Below are positions 1 to 4,899 of a DNA stretch of 5,643 nt, one piece after another. The DNA is taken from assembly GCA_964582085.1 (NCBI GenBank), contig CAZOPV010000022.1:1-5643 (forward strand), written 5' to 3'. The notes under the pieces are model-generated. The model ran no database searches. It saw only the letters and a list, made by a program, of their open reading frames with translations, and had not been told where the DNA came from. Source of the DNA: JADGNF01 sp964582085. Lineage in GTDB: Archaea > Thermoproteota > Bathyarchaeia > Bathyarchaeales > Bathycorpusculaceae. A program made the translations under genes and the position numbers. Numbering within the stretch: position 1 is the first letter of the stretch; each line of letters begins with the position of its first letter.

Positions 1-107
1 AACCCCGACGCAACAGCTATAAAAGGAAAATAGTGTCACAACGTATTCTGTTCAAAGGAAAAGGGGTCGCTCCAACAATTTAGACCGTTGGAAATATAGC
101 TATAGTT

Positions 108-137
108 GCCGCGCATACGAAGCGGCGCGTCTTTTTT
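108..137 (+). terminator. Possible intrinsic terminator (GC stem plus T-run)
   Basis: GCCGC at 108-112 pairs with GCGGC at 122-126 around a 9-base loop, and a run of six T follows at 132-137. A second possible stem (TCCAAC 71-76 with GTTGGA 87-92) lies just upstream. The arrangement fits the 3' end of a + strand transcript entering from the left, either a gene tail or a small structured RNA. The stem is short and archaeal termination relies mainly on the U-tract, so this is tentative. Confidence 0.4.
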
Positions 138-268
138 AACAATTAATGGTTTTGACCGTTTTTGGATGTTTCGTGTATCTGTGTTGTACAGTTTCTACAA
201 TATCCTTTTCCATATTCAGAATCTGAATTTGGAACGTTAATTGCTCATAAATCACCGCGCAATCATGT

Positions 269-288
269 GCTTAAATATGCTTAAGTAT
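269..288. repeat. Tandem 10-bp repeat upstream of the padR promoter
   Basis: GCTTAAATAT (269-278) is followed directly by GCTTAAGTAT (279-288), with one mismatch. The repeat unit is about one helical turn and lies just upstream of the TATA-like box at 298-305, a place where an archaeal activator or the BRE/TFB region would sit. A chance AT-rich duplication is possible. Confidence 0.4.
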
Positions 289-297
289 ACATGAACA

Positions 298-305
298 TTT
301 ATAAG
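298..305 (+). promoter_or_regulatory. TATA-like box of the padR gene
   Basis: TTTATAAG at 298-305 fits the archaeal TATA consensus. With the usual spacing of about 25 bases, transcription would start near 326-330, giving a leader of about 65 bases before the ATG at 395. The predicted start falls exactly on the left arm of the inverted repeat at 327-339. The purine-rich element close upstream that would mark a BRE is weak. Confidence 0.5.
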
Positions 306-326
306 CACCTTTAGGTAGGTTAAAGT

Positions 327-369
327 TGTACAATATGTCAAAATACGACATATTGTACAGTTGTACAAC
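327..369. promoter_or_regulatory. Probable PadR operator: 13-bp inverted repeat plus extra palindrome
   Basis: TGTACAATATGTC (327-339) and GACATATTGTACA (347-359) are perfect inverted repeats with a 7-base spacer. Within them ATGT (335-338) and ACAT (348-351) are 9 bases apart, like the ATGT/ACAT half-sites described for PadR operators. Next to the right arm is a second perfect palindrome, GTTGTACAAC (360-369), so the core TTGTACAA/G occurs three times (326-333, 353-360, 361-368). The site covers the expected transcription start, so bound protein would block polymerase. Autoregulation is an inference from position and family habit. Confidence 0.7.
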
Positions 370-394
370 ATAAATACATAAGGAAAGAAGGAAA

Positions 395-790
395 ATGGCA
401 AACTTTCAAAAAGAAATCCAAACGAAGCTAACTAAAGGTCTACTAGACATGATTATCCTTCAATTCCTCGACGCCCAGCCAATGCATGGCTACCAAATAA
501 TCATGAAGATCAGAAAAAACTTTGGCGTATACTTCGGACCCAGCACAGTCTACCCCTTGCTCAACACCCTTGAAAAGAAAGGATACATCAAAAGCGAGTG
601 GAACATGGATGCTGAGCGCCCACGTAAAGTTTACACTCTAACAACGGAAGGTCAAACAGTGCTTAACTTCACTGAGGGGTCTTTAAACCTCATCTGCAGA
701 ACAATATCAGCAGAAAGCAAAGCCAAAGTTGAAATTACAGCTATAAACCCAGCCGCTTTTTCAAAGCGGAATGAGATTATTCACCGTTAA
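395..790 (+). CDS. PadR-family winged-helix transcriptional repressor
   Basis: This 131-residue protein is a cytoplasmic DNA-binding regulator of the PadR family. Residues about 10-95 form the PadR winged helix: the opening helix with LTKGLLDMIILQFL, the signature PMHGYQI near residue 30, the recognition-helix motif GPSTVYPLLNTLEKKGYI near 48-66, and the wing with ERPRKVYTLTTEGQ. The C-terminal tail (about 96-131) is short, as in small PadR proteins that dimerise through one helix. The ATG is preceded by purine-rich AAGG motifs (380-383 and 388-391). PadR proteins often sense small aromatic or toxic compounds and repress an adjacent exporter, but no exporter or other target lies next to it, and the gene appears monocistronic. 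The operator-like palindrome at 327-369 suggests autorepression. The family call is firm; the ligand and the target genes are unknown. Confidence 0.94.
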   Translation: MANFQKEIQTKLTKGLLDMIILQFLDAQPMHGYQIIMKIRKNFGVYFGPSTVYPLLNTLEKKGYIKSEWNMDAERPRKVYTLTTEGQTVLNFTEGSLNLICRTISAESKAKVEITAINPAAFSKRNEIIHR

Positions 791-800
791 ACTTCCATCT

Positions 801-810
801 GCTCTTTTTA
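801..810 (+). terminator. Possible U-tract terminator after padR
   Basis: A run of five T (805-809) follows the padR stop codon by about 15 bases, without a clear stem. Archaeal polymerase can terminate at such tracts, but a run of five is marginal. Confidence 0.3.
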
Positions 811-871
811 GTAGACAATTCACAGACACAAAATAAAAACCCCAACACAAATTCAAGACCGACTCGGTAGC

Positions 872-888
872 AAAAACCCCGTCAGGGT
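872..888 (-). terminator. Possible minus-strand terminator hairpin
   Basis: Read on the minus strand, ACCC (888-885) can pair with GGGT around a 5-base loop, followed directly by five T (876-872). It overlaps the stop codon of the small minus-strand frame at 882-884, as expected if a minus-strand transcript ends here. The stem is only 4 bp, so the call is weak. Confidence 0.35.
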
Positions 889-1064
889 CGGACACATTCA
901 GCTTTAGGTCGGTAGGGTCTTTTTGCTGTTCGTCTTCGTTTATGGTATTCACATTCTCTAACCTGTGTTAACAACCAGCTACTTTCTTGGTACTCACAGC
1001 CACAAGGCAACTTTGTGGTTTTTTTGGCGTCCTCTACTGTAGATTTTTGTGACTCGGCGTTCAA
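882..1064 (-). CDS. Doubtful small Cys-rich protein (60 aa), zinc-knuckle-like
   Basis: A 60-codon frame with a cluster of possible metal ligands: LPCGCEYQ near residues 19-26 and RECEYHK near 36-42, that is C-x-C followed about 15 residues later by C-x-x-x-H. Paired Cys/His clusters like this occur in many small archaeal zinc-binding proteins, but no family is recognised. The tail is a basic stretch (RRRTAKRPYRPK). Against it being real: the only start near the beginning is TTG with no Shine-Dalgarno site, and a different frame in the last third gives an acidic, equally plausible peptide. That could also mean a frameshifted remnant. It lies about 90 bases downstream of the dockerin gene on the same strand and could be a read-through cistron. 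Confidence 0.3.
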   Translation of the reverse strand: MNAESQKSTVEDAKKTTKLPCGCEYQESSWLLTQVRECEYHKRRRTAKRPYRPKAECVRP

Positions 1065-1137
1065 CAGGACATCAACAACGTTATAGGATGGAACTTTGAA
1101 TTTATAACTTTAGCAATAGAGCAAAAAGTAAAAGTCA

Positions 1138-1153
1138 TCAAAAAAGGGGAAAA
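1138..1153 (-). terminator. U-tract terminator after the dockerin gene
   Basis: On the minus strand the stop codon (1156-1154) is followed directly by TTTTCCCCTTTTTT and then more T-rich sequence. A pyrimidine tract of this kind is enough for termination by archaeal RNA polymerase. No strong stem is visible. Confidence 0.5.
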
Positions 1154-1987
1154 TTAGAGGGCGTTCGCTGCAACTGTGCACAAATCAGCTATATCTATGC
1201 GGTAGTTGCTGTTAAAGTCCATGCTTTGATCGTAGTTGCCCCATCCAGGCATCGAGCCATACGCCCTGCCAACAGTTCTAACGTCTGTTCGAGTTACTCG
1301 GTTTGTGGTTACGCCGTCTTCGTCGCTGAATTTAAATGGGTTAAAGTCCATGAGGCATGTTCTCGAACGAGTCACGGCGCCTGTTAAAGGTGCTACTCCT
1401 GAAATTTCTAGTTTGAAAGTGGTCCAATTGTCTGTAACGGTGAGTTCGCCGTAGGCTGTTCCAACCTTGGTGTCTGCTTCGCGTTGGATGTTTGTTATTT
1501 GGCCTAGGCTGTTTGTAGTTATAGTTACAATGGTAGTTACATTGTAGAGTTTCCATGTGCCATTGATGAAGAAGTTACTTGAGCCGACGTCTATAGCTGA
1601 TAGCGAAGCGTTACTTAATCTTGCTGAGTAAAACGTGTAGGTGAAGTTTTCTGCGGTCTTAATCGTGTTTATGGGACGCGAGTTGTTGGTTGTCCATATG
1701 AGGTTTACGAGAGCCATTTGGCGAGAATCTGAAACATTGAAGATCGTAGTTTTAGCTTGCGCTGAAAGTGAACCATTAACAGAGGTTGTTCCCCACTGGT
1801 TAATCAAACCGTTGATTCTTACTAGGCTAAGTGAATCAGGTCGATTAGAGTGCCACGAGCCATTGCCGAACCTTGCAAAAAACCCAAAAATAGAGGGGTT
1901 TCTAGCACTCGCAAAACTTACAGAGAAACTTAAGCTAGATAATGCTATTACGGCCAATAATAGTAGCGCGACTATGGTTTTTTTCAT
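1154..1987 (-). CDS. Secreted protein with C-terminal dockerin-like domain
   Basis: A 277-residue exported protein of unknown main function. Residues 1-28 are a signal peptide (MKKTIVALLLLAV, Ala/Ser-rich, likely cut after ASA). Residues about 30-210 are Ser/Thr/Asn-rich and predicted mainly beta-strand, with nine N-glycosylation sequons (N-X-S/T); no family is recognised. The C-terminus (about 222-277) looks like a type I dockerin: a first degenerate loop keeps only D224 and D235, then a linker with AYGSMPGW, then a near-canonical calcium loop DFNSNYRIDIADL with D257, N259, N261, D265 and D268. There is no membrane anchor, so surface attachment could come from a cohesin; the protein at 3223-3873 has one. 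ATG at 1987 is preferred because GGTGAT (1997-1992) precedes it by 4 bases; GTG 1996 and ATG 1993 are alternatives in the same frame. CDS certain, dockerin call good, role unknown. Confidence 0.85.
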   Translation of the reverse strand: MKKTIVALLLLAVIALSSLSFSVSFASARNPSIFGFFARFGNGSWHSNRPDSLSLVRINGLINQWGTTSVNGSLSAQAKTTIFNVSDSRQMALVNLIWTTNNSRPINTIKTAENFTYTFYSARLSNASLSAIDVGSSNFFINGTWKLYNVTTIVTITTNSLGQITNIQREADTKVGTAYGELTVTDNWTTFKLEISGVAPLTGAVTRSRTCLMDFNPFKFSDEDGVTTNRVTRTDVRTVGRAYGSMPGWGNYDQSMDFNSNYRIDIADLCTVAANAL

Positions 1988-1991
1988 TTTC

Positions 1992-1997
1992 ATCACC
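1992..1997 (-). promoter_or_regulatory. Shine-Dalgarno site deciding the dockerin gene start
   Basis: GGTGAT on the minus strand complements the usual 3' end of archaeal 16S rRNA. It overlaps the two upstream in-frame start candidates (GTG 1996, ATG 1993) and lies 4 bases before ATG 1987, favouring the last as the true start. Confidence 0.55.
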
Positions 1998-2051
1998 TTA
2001 TTATCATTGATGAGAATCTCCTCAGTTCACAAATAAAACCGTTTCTAAGCC

Positions 2052-2066
2052 CATTTTTAAATAAAA
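2052..2066 (-). promoter_or_regulatory. Possible TATA region for the dockerin gene
   Basis: On the minus strand TTTTATTTAAAAATG is the best TATA-like block at a suitable distance. It would place the transcript start near 2030 with a leader of about 45 bases. The whole region to 2135 is very AT-rich, so other positions cannot be excluded. Confidence 0.3.
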
Positions 2067-2088
2067 ACAATAAATAGAGTTTAATTAA

Positions 2089-2106
2089 GTTCATAAACGT
2101 TCATAA
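2089..2106. repeat. Direct repeat GTTCATAA in the divergent promoter region
   Basis: GTTCATAA occurs at 2089-2096 and again at 2099-2106, a period of 10 bases, so both copies face the same side of the helix. It lies between the divergent dockerin gene and the regulator-cohesin unit, where a shared regulator would bind. Chance is possible in AT-rich DNA. Confidence 0.35.
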
Positions 2107-2178
2107 TAGTTTATTTAAATTTTTAATATGTAATTAGCGCCTATTTCAGTGTTTAAGAATTACAAAACTGAATTGATT

Positions 2179-2304
2179 ATGGAGCCCCAAAAGCTATGGC
2201 TACGCAACCTATCTTCTTTAGGGCAGGAGGAAAACGTTTTGTGGTTGCTACAATTCTTAAATAGCTTATCCGATGTCTTATGTTTGGTACAAAATGCAAG
2301 CTAA
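2179..2304 (+). CDS. Doubtful 41-aa reading frame in the leader of the regulator gene
   Basis: An ATG at 2179 opens 41 codons ending with TAA at 2302-2304, overlapping the start of the regulator gene in another frame. The peptide is Leu-rich (NLSSLGQEENVLWLLQFLN in its middle) and matches no family I know. There is no Shine-Dalgarno site before its ATG. Inside it, AGGAGG (2225-2230) lies 8 bases before a TTG in the same frame and 10 bases before a GTG (2241) that opens only seven codons. It could be a small leader peptide or a chance frame; chance is more likely. Confidence 0.18.
   Translation: MEPQKLWLRNLSSLGQEENVLWLLQFLNSLSDVLCLVQNAS
2256..2263 (+). promoter_or_regulatory. TATA-like box of the regulator-cohesin unit
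   Basis: CTTAAATA at 2256-2263 is a TATA-like element. It would put the transcript start near 2285, a few bases before ATG 2294 and downstream of ATG 2273. This supports an almost leaderless message that starts translation at 2294. Confidence 0.35.
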
Positions 2305-3226
2305 AGTAGTACTAGCTTTATTTGTTGTGTACACGGGCTTACTGTTTGCGTCAACTAATCACGCCCAAGTTCAGCCCTACACCCAGTACAACATAAAAAT
2401 ATTTGAAGACTCCTCGGCCACTTGGACGGTGACTCAAGTTTTAGACATCAACGGCACAGTCGACACGTGGGATGGATTTCAACAGAAAGTATTCAATCTT
2501 GTTGAGGCGGCGATGAAACAAACACAACGAGAAATGGTTGTGGATCCTACTTCTCTTCAGATGAACACTGCCCTCTCTTGGGAAACGCAATCAAAAACAG
2601 TTAAATACATATTCACGTGGGTAAACTTTAGTTACGCCCAAAATGGGCAAGTAATAGTTGGCGATATTTTTGGTGTCGATGGTTTTTTTAGTCGTCTTTA
2701 TGGAAATGGAACAGTGCAGATTAGCTATCCCCAACATTTTGTCATATATTCAGTGTCTCCTACGCCCAGCGAACGCGATGATGAATCACAAGTAATCGAG
2801 TGGTTAGGTAGTGAATACTTCATAAATGGTCACCCTCACATAGTCCTAACAGACACCAACAAGGTTAGCAACAACGATACCCAAATGGATACTCTTAGCA
2901 TTGAAGTTGCTGCGATAGCCACGGGATTTTCTATGGTAATTGTAGGTTTCTTCTGGGTGAAACGTCGGCAACGCAAGGCAAAAGAGGCAAACATAAACAA
3001 ATCCTTAGAGGTGCCTAACGTTGAAACAGGTGAGGAAAAAATTATAAAAACCCTCAAATCGTCAGGGGGGAGCGCGTTTCAGTCTGCAATAACTGAAAGA
3101 TGCAACTTCTCCAAAGCTAAAACGAGTCAACTTCTGGCTACCCTTGAAAAGAGAGGTGTTGTGAGAAGATATAAGAAAGGGAGAGATAAGATAGTGATGC
3201 TTATTGAAAAGGCAAGAGGCGAATGA
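2273..3226 (+). CDS. Membrane-anchored winged-helix regulator, COG2512-like (DUF7345-DUF7343 type)
   Basis: A 317-residue one-component transmembrane regulator. An N-terminal signal segment (about 8-32) is followed by an extracellular beta-rich domain (about 36-195). This has the pattern of the archaeal DUF7345 domain: EDSSATWTVTQ at 45-55, then FTWVNFS, VIVGDIF at 127-133, and VIYSVSPTPS. A single membrane helix (about 211-229) is stopped by KRRQRK. A cytoplasmic winged helix (254-317) follows, with recognition helix FSKAKTSQLLATLEKRGVV and wing YKKGRDKIVML, like DUF7343/MarR-type domains. Four sequons lie outside. The family is annotated as predicted membrane-associated transcription regulators; the signal is unknown. 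No Shine-Dalgarno site precedes ATG 2273; ATG 2294 (residue 8) gives a cleaner signal peptide and fits the TATA box better. The stop overlaps the next start by 4 bases, so it is co-translated with the cohesin gene. Confidence 0.9.
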   Translation: MSYVWYKMQAKVVLALFVVYTGLLFASTNHAQVQPYTQYNIKIFEDSSATWTVTQVLDINGTVDTWDGFQQKVFNLVEAAMKQTQREMVVDPTSLQMNTALSWETQSKTVKYIFTWVNFSYAQNGQVIVGDIFGVDGFFSRLYGNGTVQISYPQHFVIYSVSPTPSERDDESQVIEWLGSEYFINGHPHIVLTDTNKVSNNDTQMDTLSIEVAAIATGFSMVIVGFFWVKRRQRKAKEANINKSLEVPNVETGEEKIIKTLKSSGGSAFQSAITERCNFSKAKTSQLLATLEKRGVVRRYKKGRDKIVMLIEKARGE

Positions 3227-3873
3227 CAATGAGACATCTACAAAGAATACTTCGATTGTGGACTGCGTCGTTCGCGCTGTTGTTTTTGCTTTTGGTTTAT
3301 GCTACTTACGCTCAGACAACAACTACAGTTGTTCAAGTTGAGCCCGTCCATATTTCTGCTGTTAGAGATGAAACTTTCACTGTTAAGATAGTAATTAACA
3401 ACGTGCAAAACCTCTATGGTGTTGATGTAACTCTCAGTTGGAATAATACAGTTCTCCAAGTAGTTAGCGCCAATCACTCATTGGGTGTAGAATCCCACCA
3501 AAACGGTGTGCTGCACGAAGCGGCAGGCGCACCCCTTTATGTTGTAGAAGACAACTTAGACCAGCAAACGGGCTCATACCACCTTTTAGCTACTTCTCAG
3601 AATCCTGCTCCATCTTTCAGCGGCAGTGGTATCATAGCAACTATAACTTTTAAGGTCATCAGCGTTGGACATACAGAACTTAAGCTGCAAAGTGAATTGG
3701 CAGATTTTCCACTTGAAGGTGAACCCTCCAACTTTATAACCCATGTTGACGTCAGCAGTTCAGTGGATACTGTGATTCCTGAATTCCCCACCGTGTTTTC
3801 CTTAGCACTGCTGCTTGCTCTTGTCACTATAACCCTATTGAGACAGAGAAAAAAGACAACGGAAACTGTTTGA
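3223..3873 (+). CDS. Surface-anchored cohesin-domain protein with PEF-type C-terminal sorting tail
   Basis: A 216-residue exported protein with a signal peptide (1-30, ending ATYA) and one cohesin-like domain (about 36-178). Typical marks are the early strands RDETFTVKIVINNVQNLYGVDVT (48-70), LSWNNTVLQVVSA (71-83, the family's YDPxVL position) and the late GSGIIATITFKVIS (134-147). Cohesins are beta sandwiches that bind dockerins with calcium. The C-terminus has IPEFP (185-189), a hydrophobic helix (190-206) and RQRKK, the layout of archaeal PEF-CTERM tails, which are thought to be processed by archaeosortases; a plain membrane anchor is the alternative. The ATG overlaps the regulator stop as ATGA, implying translational coupling; ATG 3229 is a possible alternative start. 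The obvious candidate partner is the dockerin-like protein encoded at 1154-1987. Domain call good, partner inferred. Confidence 0.88.
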   Translation: MTMRHLQRILRLWTASFALLFLLLVYATYAQTTTTVVQVEPVHISAVRDETFTVKIVINNVQNLYGVDVTLSWNNTVLQVVSANHSLGVESHQNGVLHEAAGAPLYVVEDNLDQQTGSYHLLATSQNPAPSFSGSGIIATITFKVISVGHTELKLQSELADFPLEGEPSNFITHVDVSSSVDTVIPEFPTVFSLALLLALVTITLLRQRKKTTETV

Positions 3874-3900
3874 TGCCAACGCTGATGATTGATGTCCCAT

Positions 3901-4773
3901 TCAAGATTGTTTGTGCTTGGCCAAACTTATCAAAATTACGCCAATCACTATGAAGACTCCTCCAACCAGTTGGTTAACCGTTGGAGTCAGAGACAAGAAA
4001 ATGAAGGAGAAAAGCGCGGTGAAAAAAGGGTCAGCTGTACGAATTACTACAGATTTTGATACTTCAAAAACCTGTAATGCCTTATAAAACAGAATAAAAC
4101 CAATAACACCGCCTAGCAGGGCACCGATAAAAGTGTAAATCAGAGCGAGAGATGAAACTTGGGGTTCTATCCGAATGAACAAAAACATGAACAAAGAAAT
4201 GAAGAAGAAACCAAAGAAAGAGTTAGACCCCGCTAAAGCAAGGGGGTGCATTTTTGTAACAAATATTTTTGAAATCAAATTGGTGACAGCAAACAAAAAA
4301 GATACTGTTAGGAATATAGCAATGCCAACAATTTCTGCGTTGAAACCTGAATATGCCATAACAAACACTCCGACTATTGCAAGCAGAATGCCTGCCCCTT
4401 CTTGTTTGGTGAATCGTTCCTTCAAGAAAACAAAGCCTAACAAAATTGTGAAAACTGCTGTGAACTGTACTATAAAAGCAGCGTTTACAGGGCCGGCAAT
4501 AAATATACCGTAAGTGTTAAGCAGCAAGGCAGAGGTTCCAAGCAAACTGAACAGAGATAGTTTCCGCCAGTTTTTTGCTATGGTTAAAAAGTGGCCTTGT
4601 CCACGGTAAAGTATCAAGATACATAGGAAAAGTGCGCTGCAAAAACCGGAAAAAAGCAAATTTGCCATCTCCACACTTACTAACTCAAGGTTTAACTTCA
4701 GCAGAACCGTGCCAAACGCAACCGTTAAACTAGTCAGCAGTGTAAATAAAATACCCTTTTGTTTGCTGTTCAT
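3901..4773 (-). CDS. EamA/DMT-superfamily transporter
   Basis: A 290-residue inner-membrane permease of the drug/metabolite transporter superfamily with about ten membrane helices in two EamA repeats (about 5-142 and 148-286). The first repeat ends in the family signature FLKERFTKQEGAGILLAIVG with E119. In the second repeat the matching site reads FLSLTPTVNQLVGG (about 259-272) and lacks the acidic residue. The family exports or imports amino acids, nucleotide sugars, metabolites or drugs; the substrate cannot be told from sequence. ATG 4773 is preferred over the in-frame TTG 4791 because GGAG (4786-4783) precedes it by 9 bases. It converges with the cohesin gene, whose stop is 27 bases away, and follows porB on the same strand with its own promoter-like sequence, so it is probably a separate unit. 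Confidence 0.94.
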   Translation of the reverse strand: MNSKQKGILFTLLTSLTVAFGTVLLKLNLELVSVEMANLLFSGFCSALFLCILILYRGQGHFLTIAKNWRKLSLFSLLGTSALLLNTYGIFIAGPVNAAFIVQFTAVFTILLGFVFLKERFTKQEGAGILLAIVGVFVMAYSGFNAEIVGIAIFLTVSFLFAVTNLISKIFVTKMHPLALAGSNSFFGFFFISLFMFLFIRIEPQVSSLALIYTFIGALLGGVIGFILFYKALQVFEVSKSVVIRTADPFFTALFSFIFLSLTPTVNQLVGGVFIVIGVILISLAKHKQS

Positions 4774-4782
4774 ATATGTTGT

Positions 4783-4824
4783 CTCCAGCAACTTAAAGGG
4801 TTTTCAACGTTTAGATTATTAAAA
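4783..4824 (-). promoter_or_regulatory. Promoter and ribosome-binding region of the EamA gene
   Basis: On the minus strand GGAG (4786-4783) lies 9 bases before ATG 4773. A TATA-like TTTTAATA (4824-4817) lies about 44 bases before the ATG, which would give a leader of roughly 20-25 bases. The sequence supports a promoter independent of porB, though the TATA match is only fair. Confidence 0.45.
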
Positions 4825-4874
4825 TCTTCGTGTGGCCCTGTTAAAAAAGCTGCTTTAATCTTAAGAAGACTACT

Positions 4875-4889
4875 AAAAATTTAGAAAAA
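4875..4889 (-). terminator. U-tract terminator after porB
   Basis: Two runs of five T on the minus strand (4889-4885 and 4879-4875) follow the porB stop codon (4902-4900) by about ten bases, separated by CTAAA. No clear stem is seen. Paired U-tracts of this kind terminate archaeal transcripts and would separate the por operon from the transporter gene. Confidence 0.5.
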
Positions 4890-4899
4890 GGAGATAATT

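Larger units (their letters stand above)
1..394. other. Gene-poor left flank with stem-loops and the padR promoter
   Basis: No convincing gene lies here. Two + strand frames are open at the window edge: one stops at 31-33 after ten codons, the other at 81-83 after 26 codons. Either could be the tail of a gene to the left, but neither is recognisable. The stretch holds a 6-bp stem-loop (71-92), a GC stem-loop followed by six T (108-137), a tandem 10-bp repeat (269-288), a TATA-like box (298-305) and a palindromic operator (327-369), each listed separately. No tRNA or C/D-box signature was seen. Confidence 0.6.
791..1153. other. Intergenic stretch between padR and the dockerin gene
   Basis: No established gene lies here. 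The stretch contains one possible small Cys-rich reading frame on the minus strand (882-1064), a terminator-like hairpin at its end (872-888), and a short perfect palindrome ACCGA-C-TCGGT (858-868). Its right part (1138-1152) is the U-tract expected after the minus-strand gene that ends at 1154. Another minus-strand frame (761-952, GTG start) overlaps the padR end and has no recognisable motif. Confidence 0.5.

Noticed and set aside
1..83. Tail of a gene entering from the left on the + strand (stop at 31-33 or 81-83)
   Set aside because: Two frames are equally possible, and the 10 or 26 visible residues give no family match.
858..913. Long-range inverted repeat ACCGAC (858-863) with GTCGGT (908-913)
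   Set aside because: Only 6 bp with a 44-base loop; expected by chance. The closer palindrome 858-868 is noted instead.
761..952. Minus-strand frame of 63 codons with a GTG start
   Set aside because: It overlaps the padR end, has no Shine-Dalgarno site and no recognisable motif, and its second half reads through an AT-rich intergenic stretch. It is mentioned only as the alternative frame of the doubtful Cys-rich gene.
1641..2036. 131-codon + strand frame opposite the dockerin gene
   Set aside because: It is the antisense shadow of the signal peptide and beta-rich part of the dockerin gene, which has far better protein features.
4175..4513. 112-codon + strand frame opposite the EamA gene
   Set aside because: Lys/Thr/Pro-rich antisense shadow of hydrophobic membrane helices; the minus-strand gene is a clear transporter.
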